Made by a program: the position numbers and the translations under genes
The notes under the pieces: generated by a model
What the model was told of the DNA's origin: nothing
Databases searched by the model: none
Seen by the model: the letters and a program-made list of their open reading frames with translations, nothing else
Shown: positions 19,073 through 27,410 of the stretch, in pieces
How the letters are laid out: every line of letters starts with the position of its first letter
Position numbering within the stretch: position 1 is the stretch's first letter
Origin: CBDDKZ01 sp965230415
GTDB lineage: Bacteria > Bacteroidota > Bacteroidia > Cytophagales > JAAEPT01
Length of the DNA: 64,000 nucleotides
Assembly: GCA_965230415.1 (NCBI GenBank)
Contig: CBDDKZ010000005.1
Coordinates: 4,092,001-4,156,000, forward strand
Reading direction: 5' to 3'

Positions 19073-20233
19073 ATGAAATTAAAGCATCTGTCATATATTA
19101 TTGTTTCGTTTGTTCTGTTCTCTTGTGGCGAACAAAAAGCGAAAGATGAGCACAATAAAACGGAAGATAATACCGCTATCAACGAAGATTTAAAGGATTC
19201 TCTTTATGAGCAAAATCAAAGGATAGAAGGCGATTTCATAATAGCATGTAATAATGCCGAAAATTTAAAGGGAATGACGGTGGAACTGGAAAGACGTCAG
19301 GGACGTCAGATGCAGGTGGTTTCCAGCGCAGTCGTGAACGATGAAGGAAAGCTTAAGATAAGTGGTAATACCAATAGCCAGGAAATATTTCGATTGAATG
19401 TTAACGGTGAATTTACCATTCCGTTTGTGGCTCAAAAAGGTGATTCGATAGGTTTGACTATTGGTGAAAGCAATCAGGATTACAATTTTGAGAATTCTGA
19501 GCAATCGAAGCTTCTAAAAGAATATGTGAGTATGATTGGTAAGATAGGACCGATTTCCAACTTTCAAAAAAAGGAATCAGTTGGGCAGATGAAGTCCTTT
19601 ATAGAGAAAAGCATGCCTTCATATGTTGGGTTAGTTGCCATGGAAGACTTTATGGCTATTTACAAAGAAAAAGCCGATTTACCATTTATTGAAGCTATGA
19701 TCAAAAGATTTGGTGATGAAGATGACTATGCCAGGAAGTTTATAGGAGAATTTGATGATTACAAAAATAAGCTGGTAGCTCAAAAAGAAAATCAACAAAA
19801 CCGAACGAAGATTGAAATAGGGGCAAAGGCTCCGGATTTTCAGCTACCCGATGTAAATGGAAAGAACGTTTCACTATCTGACTTTAAAGGGAAGTATGTG
19901 CTCGTTGATTTTTGGGCAAGTTGGTGTGGTCCATGTCGCAGAGAGAATCCTAATGTTGTTAAAGCTTATAAAAAGTATCATGATGCCGGTTTTGAGGTTT
20001 TGGGAGTCTCTTTAGATAAAAACAAAGATAAATGGATTCGCGCTATTCAAAAAGACCGATTAACATGGACGCATGTTTCGGACCTAAGCTACTGGAATTC
20101 AAAGGTAGTAGGGCTTTATGGTATTAATGGAATTCCATATACTCTGTTACTGGATAAAACGGGAACTATTATTGGTATGAACCTCCGGGGAAGAAAGCTG
20201 GAAGCCAAGCTGGCCGAAGTGATTAAGCTTTAA
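19073..20233 (+). CDS. TlpA/ResA-like thioredoxin lipoprotein with N-terminal DUF4369-like domain
   Basis: The 386-residue protein has a lipoprotein signal (YIIVSFVLFSCGE, lipobox FSC). An N-terminal beta-rich domain (about 50-130) of the DUF4369 type is followed by a helical linker and a TlpA-like thioredoxin domain (about 250-386). The redox centre is WASWCGPCRREN, with the cis-Pro in NGIPYTLLLD. Such proteins reduce disulfides in the periplasm, for example of cytochrome c maturation or surface proteins. It follows alaS by 50 bp on the same strand. Confidence 0.92.
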   Translation: MKLKHLSYIIVSFVLFSCGEQKAKDEHNKTEDNTAINEDLKDSLYEQNQRIEGDFIIACNNAENLKGMTVELERRQGRQMQVVSSAVVNDEGKLKISGNTNSQEIFRLNVNGEFTIPFVAQKGDSIGLTIGESNQDYNFENSEQSKLLKEYVSMIGKIGPISNFQKKESVGQMKSFIEKSMPSYVGLVAMEDFMAIYKEKADLPFIEAMIKRFGDEDDYARKFIGEFDDYKNKLVAQKENQQNRTKIEIGAKAPDFQLPDVNGKNVSLSDFKGKYVLVDFWASWCGPCRRENPNVVKAYKKYHDAGFEVLGVSLDKNKDKWIRAIQKDRLTWTHVSDLSYWNSKVVGLYGINGIPYTLLLDKTGTIIGMNLRGRKLEAKLAEVIKL

Positions 20234-20270
20234 TCAGGAGCTCAATCATATATAGTATCCATATTATCCA

Positions 20271-20789
20271 TCAGAGGAACATCCGTTGTAGGTTTACCCA
20301 TAAGGCTTTTTTCTTGTCCTGATTTTGAGCGATTGTTTTCAGTGCATCACCATTTAAAAAGCGACAGCTATTATATTCCTTAAGTTCATACAAGTTAAAG
20401 GTCTCTTCTTTAATATTAATATCAAAGAATGTGACTCCAAAGGCTATTAAACACTGTGGAGACCAATCATGTTGAATTTGATCGTAATTGTAGTTATCAG
20501 GGAGTTTTGAAAGATTGATAATTACTACGTGCTCACTTGTTAACTTTACAGCGGCGAGAATCTTTTCCAGGAAAGTGAGGTCTGAATCATCGATTACCTC
20601 TTTTTCAGGATAGGAGACCAGGATGGCAATCTTTTTAAGGTTTTTACCATATGTTGCATTCTGGAGATCTAAACCTTCTTCATCGGTGCCCATATCGGCT
20701 TCATCGAGCGGTTTGTTGTCTCCCAGGCGATATACGGTTTCGTGGTAAATATGCGGTAGGTGGCTGCCCGAGAGCTTAAGTTTACTCAT
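20271..20789 (-). CDS. Uncharacterised protein; candidate DNA polymerase III psi (HolD-like) subunit
   Basis: The protein is 172 residues from the ATG at 20789 (an upstream in-frame ATG is at 20798). It has no signal or membrane segment. The middle part KIAILVSYPEK...LTFLEKILAAVKLTSEHV and the end RFLNGDALKTIAQNQDKKKALW have the order and spacing I associate with the psi subunit of the clamp loader (short beta-alpha protein ending in a N..kk.LW motif). This is a weak resemblance recalled from the family, not a search result. The start overlaps the stop of the thioesterase gene by 8 nt (ATGAGTAA), so the two are co-translated. Confidence 0.6.
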   Translation of the reverse strand: MSKLKLSGSHLPHIYHETVYRLGDNKPLDEADMGTDEEGLDLQNATYGKNLKKIAILVSYPEKEVIDDSDLTFLEKILAAVKLTSEHVVIINLSKLPDNYNYDQIQHDWSPQCLIAFGVTFFDINIKEETFNLYELKEYNSCRFLNGDALKTIAQNQDKKKALWVNLQRMFL

Positions 20790-21303
20790 AACCTTCAAAG
20801 ATTGATTTTAATTCTGTCGCTTCGTTTGCTTTCATTTTTCCCGCCAGTACGAGCCTAAGTTGTCTTCTCCTTAATGCGCCATCAAATAAGCGCTTATCTT
20901 CATCGGTTTCTGGAATTAATTCAGGAACATCAATAGGGTTACCCAATTGATCTACGGCAACGAACGTGAAAAAGGCTTCATTGCTTATCATTTGCTTTCT
21001 GCCGGGAATATCCTCAGATTCTACAATAATATGAACTTCCATTGACGAGCTGAACGCCCGGGTTACTTGAGCCTTTAACGTGATGACGTTTCCTAGTTTA
21101 ATAGATTCACGAAACGAGACATTGTCTACGGAAGCGGTAACCACCACCCGATTGGAGTGTCTTTGAGCAGATATAGCAGCGACAATATCCATGAGGTGCA
21201 TCAGGCGTCCACCCATGAGGTTGTTCAGTACATTAGTATCATTTGGCATTACCATTTCTGTCATGGTAACAGACGATTCTGAAGCCGGTTTTTTTCCTCT
21301 CAT
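20782..21303 (-). CDS. Acyl-CoA thioesterase, hotdog fold
   Basis: The 173-residue protein shows the BACH/YciA-like hotdog signature: NDTNVLNNLMGGRLMHLMD (with the catalytic Asp region), AISAQRHSNRVVVTASVDNV, FRESIKLGNVITL and a final strand EAFFTFVAVD. It hydrolyses acyl-CoA esters, probably to regulate CoA pools. It is the first gene of a two-gene unit with the HolD-like candidate. The transcription unit of the DUF6089 gene upstream ends in a clear terminator at 21317-21344, so this pair must have its own promoter. Confidence 0.92.
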   Translation of the reverse strand: MRGKKPASESSVTMTEMVMPNDTNVLNNLMGGRLMHLMDIVAAISAQRHSNRVVVTASVDNVSFRESIKLGNVITLKAQVTRAFSSSMEVHIIVESEDIPGRKQMISNEAFFTFVAVDQLGNPIDVPELIPETDEDKRLFDGALRRRQLRLVLAGKMKANEATELKSIFEGYE

Positions 21304-21316
21304 GAATGTGAAGATA

Positions 21317-21344
21317 CAAAAAAAGCAGCGTTTAAGCTGCTTTG
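21317..21344 (-). terminator. Intrinsic terminator of the DUF6089 gene
   Basis: On the minus strand AAAGCAGC and GCTGCTTT form an 8-bp stem around a 6-nt loop, followed by a run of T. It lies 14 bp after the stop of the DUF6089 gene. Confidence 0.8.
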
Positions 21345-21357
21345 GTAAATACTTTTG

Positions 21358-22350
21358 TTAGTTATTTGTCTTTATACTCCTAATAATCCTGAATCGGGAT
21401 ACGTTAGAGTTGATGTTGTATGTTTGATGCGTAATCTTAAGTGTATACTCAGCACGAATACTGAATAAAAAATAACCATCATTTCTAAGTGGGTTTCCTC
21501 TGATTGTACGCTGTCTAAGTTGTTCATCGGTGAACTTGTCATTGACTTCAAGTTCTCTTCTTCTATCTGCTAATTCATAAGCAACACTGTTTTGGTCGAG
21601 TTGGTAATTTGGACCGAAATAGGAAGAGCTCACATCATCCAGATAGTCGGTAAAAGCCCAGCGGTAGCCCATATCTGCACTAATATCTAAATGCGGAGTA
21701 ATTTTAAATCGCGCCCCGATTCCATAAGGTATTACAAGCGTCATTCTGCCGTAATCTACGCCCTCTGTTTTGAGCGGTTGAAGCGCATGCCATTTTCCAT
21801 CGCTCGCTTGCGCTTTTGGATTAAAATAGGTCATTCCAATACCTAAAGAAATATAAGGGCTGAAGAGGTTTCTTCTTCGATACATTTTCTTATATTCGAA
21901 GATGTCATAAATCAGATGAGCACCGAGTTCAAAATTGTTACTTCTGAAACTTAGGTTCCTGCTGGCATTTATACCCCCAACGTCGGAGCCTGCCAGCCTG
22001 ATAAAGTTAAAGCTTGCTCTGGTAGATAAACTTTCATTAATACGATAGATTCCTCCGAAACCCACCATCATTTTGGGAATGGCACAATCAAAACCGTCGC
22101 ATAAATCCCCGAAATAATTACTGGAACCGAGTGCACCATATCCTTTAATACTGTTGATATAGTTTCTTGGCTTTTTCTTTTTAAGTGCTTTTTTCTTATT
22201 TGGATTGAATTTACGACCGGTTATAGCGCTACGTCCACCCCTTGGAGACTTATATTGCGCGCTTGAATAGTACCCTGCGCATATTAAAAATAGAGAAGCA
22301 AAAATAAAACGCTTCAGAGTCAAATATTTAGTGCTTGGTTTTTTCATCAT
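21358..22350 (-). CDS. DUF6089-type outer-membrane beta-barrel protein
   Basis: The protein is about 330 residues with a signal peptide (FIFASLFLICAGYYSSAQ). After a basic linker rich in Lys (about 45-68, NPNKKKALKKKKPRNYI), a series of amphipathic strands runs to the end, with typical phrases GYGALGSSNYFGDLCD, PYISLGIGMTYFNPKA and YGIGARFKITPHLDISADMG. This fits the OmpW/DUF6089 barrels widespread in Bacteroidota, of unknown function. I prefer the ATG at 22350 because it sits just before the signal peptide; 22368 is also possible. Confidence 0.85.
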   Translation of the reverse strand: MMKKPSTKYLTLKRFIFASLFLICAGYYSSAQYKSPRGGRSAITGRKFNPNKKKALKKKKPRNYINSIKGYGALGSSNYFGDLCDGFDCAIPKMMVGFGGIYRINESLSTRASFNFIRLAGSDVGGINASRNLSFRSNNFELGAHLIYDIFEYKKMYRRRNLFSPYISLGIGMTYFNPKAQASDGKWHALQPLKTEGVDYGRMTLVIPYGIGARFKITPHLDISADMGYRWAFTDYLDDVSSSYFGPNYQLDQNSVAYELADRRRELEVNDKFTDEQLRQRTIRGNPLRNDGYFLFSIRAEYTLKITHQTYNINSNVSRFRIIRSIKTNN

Positions 22351-22428
22351 TTTGATATGATATAGCAATATACGTATTTATATCGATCAAGTTTACAAAG
22401 CTATAAAAAAATATATAATTATGAACTT

Positions 22429-23109
22429 TTACCAACCAAACTCACCTATTAAGGGAACGAAACTGAACTTACCAATTGATTCCTTGGTAATTGTCTGTGC
22501 CGATGTTTTAGTTAGCAATAACATTTCCTGTGTGTTTTTATCAATTCCAACCGGAATGATTAGTTTACCACTTATAGCCAATTGGTCCAGTAATTTTTCC
22601 GGAATAGATGGCGCTCCGGCAGTTACAATTATTTTATCATAAGGCGCAAAAGATGGTACTCCTTTTGTTCCATCTCCATAAAAAAGGTTGGGCTTGTAAC
22701 CGAGCTGGTCTAAAATTTCTTTCGTTTTGTTAAATAATACTTTGTTTCGTTCAATACTATACAATTTGGCTCCTAACTCCATAATTACGCAGGCCTGATA
22801 GCCCGATCCGGTACCAATTTCAAGTACTTTATCGCCTTTTTTTATTTCAAGCATTTGCGTTTGGATAGCCACTGTATAAGGTTGTGAAATCGTTTGCCCT
22901 TCACCTATCGGAAAAGCTTTGTCCTGATAGGCATGTAGGGTGAAGACCTCATCTAAAAAAACATGACGAGGTATACTTTCAATCGCTTTTAGTACAAGGC
23001 GGTCTTTTATTCCCTTTAGCATAAGTTCTTTTGCCAGCGTTTTACGCATACCTTTATGCTTATAATCGTCTTTGATCATGCTGTCAAAATTAAGTAAATA
23101 ATAGCTCAT
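22429..23109 (-). CDS. pcm: Protein-L-isoaspartate O-methyltransferase
   Basis: This enzyme repairs isoaspartyl residues in aged proteins using SAM. The 226 residues contain the family landmarks IPRHVFLDE, PIGEGQTISQPYTVA, the SAM motif VLEIGTGSGYQACV, the acidic strand end YSIERN, and YDKIIVTAGAPSIPEKLLDQL. It lies between the DUF6089 gene and the divergent sugar transferase. The initiator could also be the Met at residue 11 (SMIKDDY). Confidence 0.95.
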   Translation of the reverse strand: MSYYLLNFDSMIKDDYKHKGMRKTLAKELMLKGIKDRLVLKAIESIPRHVFLDEVFTLHAYQDKAFPIGEGQTISQPYTVAIQTQMLEIKKGDKVLEIGTGSGYQACVIMELGAKLYSIERNKVLFNKTKEILDQLGYKPNLFYGDGTKGVPSFAPYDKIIVTAGAPSIPEKLLDQLAISGKLIIPVGIDKNTQEMLLLTKTSAQTITKESIGKFSFVPLIGEFGW

Positions 23110-23160
23110 ATAGAATAATAATTAAATGAACTTTAATATATAATAATCATTCTATTCTAG

Positions 23161-23168
23161 TATATTTG
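23161..23168 (+). promoter_or_regulatory. -7 box TATATTTG upstream of the sugar transferase gene
   Basis: TATATTTG is a perfect TAnnTTTG and ends 8 bp before the ATG at 23177. No clear -33 TTTG is at the standard distance. If used, the mRNA would begin within a few bases of the start codon. Confidence 0.45.
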
Positions 23169-23176
23169 GACTGCAA

Positions 23177-24625
23177 ATGACGACAAGTTATAAAAGAGTA
23201 AGGCGACTGAAGAATGCTTTTCACCTGGGTTGGTTTGTGGCTTATGACTTTATTGGTGCCGTAATCGCGTGGAACATATTCTATTATGCAAGAAAGTATA
23301 TACTCAGCGAAACTGATGTATATTTTTCCATGAAACCTTTGATAAATTCTTTGATGATAGGAGGGTTTTGGTTGTTTCTCTATTTTCTGGCAGGTTTTTA
23401 CATTGATGTTTACCGCAAATCACGGATTAAAGAATTTTTTCTACTATTGGTAGTGAGTTTCATTGGTTGTGTATCATTGTTTTTTGCGCTGCTTTTGGAT
23501 GACGAAGGGGTGGTGCGTGCTGGTCAGATTGACCATACTTCATATTATAAAACAATCAGTGCTTATTTGGGGATTCATTTTGTGCTTTCGGCCATTTTTA
23601 AAATGGGTGTAATGAGTTATACCAAAATGCTACTCCGGAAAGGAAAGATTACGTTTAACACTATTATTATAGGATCGAATAAGAAAGCATTGGAAATTTA
23701 TGAAGAACTGTCGAGAATTAATTCCTCACTGGGGCTTCGGTTCGTGGGTTACGTTTATGTTTTTCCTGATACCAAGAATTTGCTCAAAGAGCAACAATTG
23801 CGCTGTTTTGGAGATATTAGCGTTTTAGATCGTTTAATTCCAAGAACCAGGATAGAGCAGGTGATTATAGCCATTGAGTCGCAGGAACATCAAAAAATTA
23901 CCGGAATACTCAATCAAATTAATAAGTACCCGGTGAAGGTGAGTATTATTCCCGATATTTATCAAATGCTCATAGGTTCTGTAAAGGTGAATCATGTATT
24001 TGGTGTGCCACTCATCGAAATTAATCAGCGGCTGATGCCTGTATGGCAGAAAGTCATTAAGAGGGTATTTGATGTGTGCTTTTCGTTAATTGTATTAATA
24101 CTGGGTGCGCCTTTTTTCATTTTTGTGGGAATAATGACTAAACTTTCTTCGAAGGGTCCCGTGTTTTACTCACAAATAAGAATAGGGAAGGACGGTAAAC
24201 CCTTTGCGATTCATAAATTTAGAAGCATGTATGTGAACTCGGAAGTATCGGGGCCTGCATTGTCTTCAGATAATGATCCCAGAATTACTCCCTGGGGAAG
24301 GTTTATGAGGAAAACAAGAATTGATGAATTGCCTCAGTTTTTCAATGTGCTTTTGGGTACAATGTCTATCGTGGGGCCAAGGCCCGAACGCAAGTACTTT
24401 ATTGATAGAATCAAAGTGCAGGCGCCTCATTATAGTAACCTGTTACGAGTGAAACCTGGTATTACTTCGTTAGGACAGGTGAAATACGGATACGCCGAAA
24501 ATGTCGACCAAATGGTTCGGAGGTTGAAATTTGATATACTTTATCTTGAAAACATGTCCTTGGCCATGGATTTCAGGATTTTGCTTTTTACTATTCTCAT
24601 AGTTGTTCAAGGAAGAGGGAAATAA
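23177..24625 (+). CDS. Polyprenyl glycosylphosphotransferase (initiating sugar transferase)
   Basis: The 482-residue integral membrane enzyme has four to five N-terminal membrane segments (to about 165), a CoA-binding-like Rossmann part (FNTIIIGSNKKALEIYEEL), and a further membrane segment (VCFSLIVLILGAPFFIFVG). The C-terminal sugar transferase domain carries the usual motifs GPVFYSQIRIGKDGKPF, KFRSM, KTRIDELPQFFNVL, MSIVGPRPE, VKPGITSLGQV and DILYLENMSL. It transfers a sugar-1-phosphate to undecaprenyl phosphate, starting surface polysaccharide synthesis. No other polysaccharide cluster genes are here. ribE starts 2 bp after its stop. Confidence 0.94.
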   Translation: MTTSYKRVRRLKNAFHLGWFVAYDFIGAVIAWNIFYYARKYILSETDVYFSMKPLINSLMIGGFWLFLYFLAGFYIDVYRKSRIKEFFLLLVVSFIGCVSLFFALLLDDEGVVRAGQIDHTSYYKTISAYLGIHFVLSAIFKMGVMSYTKMLLRKGKITFNTIIIGSNKKALEIYEELSRINSSLGLRFVGYVYVFPDTKNLLKEQQLRCFGDISVLDRLIPRTRIEQVIIAIESQEHQKITGILNQINKYPVKVSIIPDIYQMLIGSVKVNHVFGVPLIEINQRLMPVWQKVIKRVFDVCFSLIVLILGAPFFIFVGIMTKLSSKGPVFYSQIRIGKDGKPFAIHKFRSMYVNSEVSGPALSSDNDPRITPWGRFMRKTRIDELPQFFNVLLGTMSIVGPRPERKYFIDRIKVQAPHYSNLLRVKPGITSLGQVKYGYAENVDQMVRRLKFDILYLENMSLAMDFRILLFTILIVVQGRGK

Positions 24626-24627
24626 CA

Positions 24628-25218
24628 ATGTTTACCGGAATTATTGAAAACCAAGCCCGATTGGTAGATTTAAAGGAACAAGGAAATAATAAGCACCTAT
24701 TCTTGGAATCGGAAATAGCTAGTGAATTAAAAATTGACCAAAGTGTAGCTCATAATGGCGTATGTTTAACAGTTGTTGCAATCGAAAATGATATTTACCA
24801 GGTAACGGCAATAGATGAAACTTTAAAAAAGTCTAACTTAGCTAATCTAAAAGTTGGGGAATTCGTAAACATAGAGCGCTGCATGCCGGCAAACGGTAGG
24901 TTTGATGGTCACATGGTATATGGTCATGTTGATACGACAGCAAGATGTACGGAGAGACGCGAAGCCGATGGAAGTACATTATTTACTTTTCAATTTGATA
25001 GTGAAAATGCCGGTTTAATCGTAGAAAAGGGGTCTGTATGCCTAAACGGGATCAGTTTAACGATTTTTGATGTTCGGGAAAAATTGTTTACCGTAGCAAT
25101 TATTCCTTATACCCTGGAACATACAAACATGAAAGATGTTCAGAAAGACACTGTAGTAAATATTGAATTTGATATATTAGGTAAGTATATTCAAAGAATA
25201 TTAGCGCGCAGGAATTAA
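24628..25218 (+). CDS. ribE: Riboflavin synthase, alpha chain
   Basis: Riboflavin synthase dismutates two 6,7-dimethyl-8-ribityllumazine molecules to riboflavin. The 196-residue length and two lumazine-binding repeats are normal: MFTGIIE, SVAHNGVCLTV and GRFDGHMVYGHVD in the first and second junction, then VEKGSVCLNGISLTI in the second. The active-site Ser, Cys and His positions appear present. It is unusual only in being in an operon with a sugar transferase and a LytTR regulator. No FMN riboswitch is visible because the gene is internal to the transcript. Confidence 0.95.
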   Translation: MFTGIIENQARLVDLKEQGNNKHLFLESEIASELKIDQSVAHNGVCLTVVAIENDIYQVTAIDETLKKSNLANLKVGEFVNIERCMPANGRFDGHMVYGHVDTTARCTERREADGSTLFTFQFDSENAGLIVEKGSVCLNGISLTIFDVREKLFTVAIIPYTLEHTNMKDVQKDTVVNIEFDILGKYIQRILARRN

Positions 25219-25240
25219 TAACAAAGTAAAATTTCTATTT

Positions 25241-25930
25241 ATGAAATGTCTAATTGTAGACGACGATGAGATGTCATTGGCAACAATTGAGCACTATGTG
25301 AATCAAACGGAGGCACTGGAATTGATTGGTGTTTGCTCTAACGCAATAGATGCATTAAACATTCTAAAGAAAACGAAGATTGACATACTTTTTTTAGATG
25401 TTGAAATGCCTAAAATGACAGGACTCGAATTATTGGATTCTCTTGCAGCAGTCCCGCATGTGATTTTGATCACTTCTAAAGAGGAATATGCCGTGAAAGC
25501 ATTTGAGTACCGCGTCGTAGATTACCTGTTGAAACCAATTGAATATGTACGTTTTATTCAGGCAATAAATAAAGTAACAGACCTTGTCGACGGAAATGAA
25601 GCGGTTGAATTGACTAAAGACAATGAGATCTTCGTAAAGTCTGATTTAAAGTTTGTAAAGATCAATTTCGATGATATTCTTTTTGTAGAAGCTATGGCGG
25701 ACTATGTGGTAATTAATCTGGAAGATAATCGACATATCATCCATTCTACTATGAAAGCCATTGAAAAAAAGCTTTCAGATAAACAATTTGTTCGCGTTCA
25801 TAGGTCTTACATAGTAAACTTGAAAAAGATAAATGCCGTAGAAAATGCCTCCATATTGATGGGAGAGAAAAGAGTTCCTATTGGCGCTTCTTACAAGAAT
25901 GAGTTTATGAATAAGCTGAGAATTTTATAG
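25241..25930 (+). CDS. LytTR-family response regulator
   Basis: The 229 residues form a receiver domain (residues 1-120) with the phospho-acceptor in FLDVEMPKMTG, the acidic pair IVDDDE, the switch Thr/Ser in LITSKE and Lys in LLKPIE. A LytTR DNA-binding domain follows (about 130-229, ILFVEAMADYVVINL, FVRVHRSYIVNLKKINAV). No sensor kinase gene is adjacent, so it is an orphan here. Its 3' end overlaps the PAP2 gene on the other strand by 6 bp. Confidence 0.95.
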   Translation: MKCLIVDDDEMSLATIEHYVNQTEALELIGVCSNAIDALNILKKTKIDILFLDVEMPKMTGLELLDSLAAVPHVILITSKEEYAVKAFEYRVVDYLLKPIEYVRFIQAINKVTDLVDGNEAVELTKDNEIFVKSDLKFVKINFDDILFVEAMADYVVINLEDNRHIIHSTMKAIEKKLSDKQFVRVHRSYIVNLKKINAVENASILMGEKRVPIGASYKNEFMNKLRIL

Positions 25931-26500
25931 TGCGCTCTTCAGCTTAAATTTTTCTTCTATAAATACATTTAGCTTGTAAAAAGTCCAACTCAAAGCCAAG
26001 CCGAAAACGGCACCTGTAATGATGTCGAAAGGGTAGTGTTTGGCTAGGTAAACTCTTGAAAATGAAACAAATGCCGCCCATACCAATAATAAGCGTAAGG
26101 CTTTAATTTTTTTTGAAAATTTCCATGTCATAAATCCGGCTAAAGCAAAGGTATTAGATGCGTGAGAGGAAAAGTAGCCATATTTCCCGCCACAGCCTAC
26201 AATCATATGTAGCTGGTCTTTTATTGCCAGGTTGTGACAAGGCCTTAATCGTTCAAAATAAGGCTTGGCGAAACCAGACGATAGTCGATCCGCACATACT
26301 GCCAGGGCTATTATAATGAGAATAGTAAGCCAGCTACTTTTCTTTTCCTCTTTTATAATTAAAAATACCAGGAAAAGATATAAGGGAATCCATACGGTTC
26401 TACCAGATATCAGTTCCATCAAATAGTCGAGAAAGGCATTATGGTGCTTATTGAAAAAAAGCAGCAGATCGATATCTAACTCATTTAATTTCGAAAGCAT
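25925..26500 (-). CDS. PAP2-family membrane phosphatase
   Basis: The 191-residue protein has about five membrane segments. The three acid-phosphatase motifs are KPYFERLRP (C1), a central YFSSHASNTFA (C2, with SxH) and SRVYLAKHYPFDII (C3). Such proteins dephosphorylate lipid phosphates such as undecaprenyl diphosphate. It overlaps the hemF stop by one base (TAATG), so translation is coupled. It is the last gene of the tamL-hemF-PAP2 unit. Confidence 0.93.
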   Translation of the reverse strand: MLSKLNELDIDLLLFFNKHHNAFLDYLMELISGRTVWIPLYLFLVFLIIKEEKKSSWLTILIIIALAVCADRLSSGFAKPYFERLRPCHNLAIKDQLHMIVGCGGKYGYFSSHASNTFALAGFMTWKFSKKIKALRLLLVWAAFVSFSRVYLAKHYPFDIITGAVFGLALSWTFYKLNVFIEEKFKLKSAL

Positions 26501-27402
26501 TATTTTATCCAGTTAATTCTTTTTCGTAACAGTTTCTGTGTCTTTTCTTCCTCAGAATCAGCTTCAGGCGAATAACAGTAGGCCCATTGAGCCATTGGGG
26601 GCATGCTCATCAAAATAGACTCCGTTCGACCGTTTGTGTCTATACCAAACTTGGTGCCTTTGTCGAAAAGCAGGTTGAATTCAACATAACGACTTCTTCT
26701 TAGAGATTGCCAATTTTTATGTTGCTGTTCAAAGTTGTCTTTAGCATGACGAGCCATTAATTGACAATAAATGGGGGCAAAAGCATTACCAACAGATTTC
26801 GTGAATGAAAAATGTTTATCCAGGTCGGTAGCTGAATTACTATTTAGTCGATCATAGAAAATGCCGCCAATTCCACGTGTTTCGTTTCTGTGAGGTAGGA
26901 AGAAGTAGTCGTCTGCCTGCTGCTTAAATGTGCTATAATAACCTTCATTGTGTTGATCACAGATTTCTTTTAGTTCCGTATGGAAGTATATTGCGTCTTG
27001 CTCATTGATGTAATGAGGAGTTAGATCTATTCCTCCTCCAAACCATTTAATACCGTTGCTCATTTCAAAATACCGGACATTCATATGGATTATTGGTACA
27101 AAAGGATTATAGGGATGCATTACAATAGAAACTCCCGTAGCAAAAAAATCACTTTTAGATAATTTCAACGCATCTAAGATCTTTTGTGGGGTTGGACCTT
27201 CAACTGCTGAGAAATTTACTCCTCCCTTTTCAATGATCTGCCCATTTTGAAGTATCCGTGTCCGACCTCCGCCTCCGGCGTCACGGGTCCAGAGGTCTTC
27301 CCGGAATTTTCCTTCCTGGTCAGTAGCTTCAATTTGCGCGCAAATACTGTCCTGGAGAGATTTAAACCAGTGTGCAATAGATTCTTTTGTTAATGTAGTC
27401 AT
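26500..27402 (-). CDS. hemF: Oxygen-dependent coproporphyrinogen III oxidase
   Basis: HemF makes protoporphyrinogen IX using O2 and needs no Fe-S cofactor. The 300-residue length is typical. Landmarks are FREDLWTRDAGGGGRTRIL, MHPYNPFVPIIHMNVRYFE, WFGGGIDLTPHY, RNETRGIGGIFYDRL and RSRYVEFNLLFDKGT. Its presence implies at least microaerobic life. It starts 8 bp after the tamL stop. Confidence 0.96.
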   Translation of the reverse strand: MTTLTKESIAHWFKSLQDSICAQIEATDQEGKFREDLWTRDAGGGGRTRILQNGQIIEKGGVNFSAVEGPTPQKILDALKLSKSDFFATGVSIVMHPYNPFVPIIHMNVRYFEMSNGIKWFGGGIDLTPHYINEQDAIYFHTELKEICDQHNEGYYSTFKQQADDYFFLPHRNETRGIGGIFYDRLNSNSATDLDKHFSFTKSVGNAFAPIYCQLMARHAKDNFEQQHKNWQSLRRSRYVEFNLLFDKGTKFGIDTNGRTESILMSMPPMAQWAYCYSPEADSEEEKTQKLLRKRINWIK

Positions 27403-27410
27403 GCTTTAAA

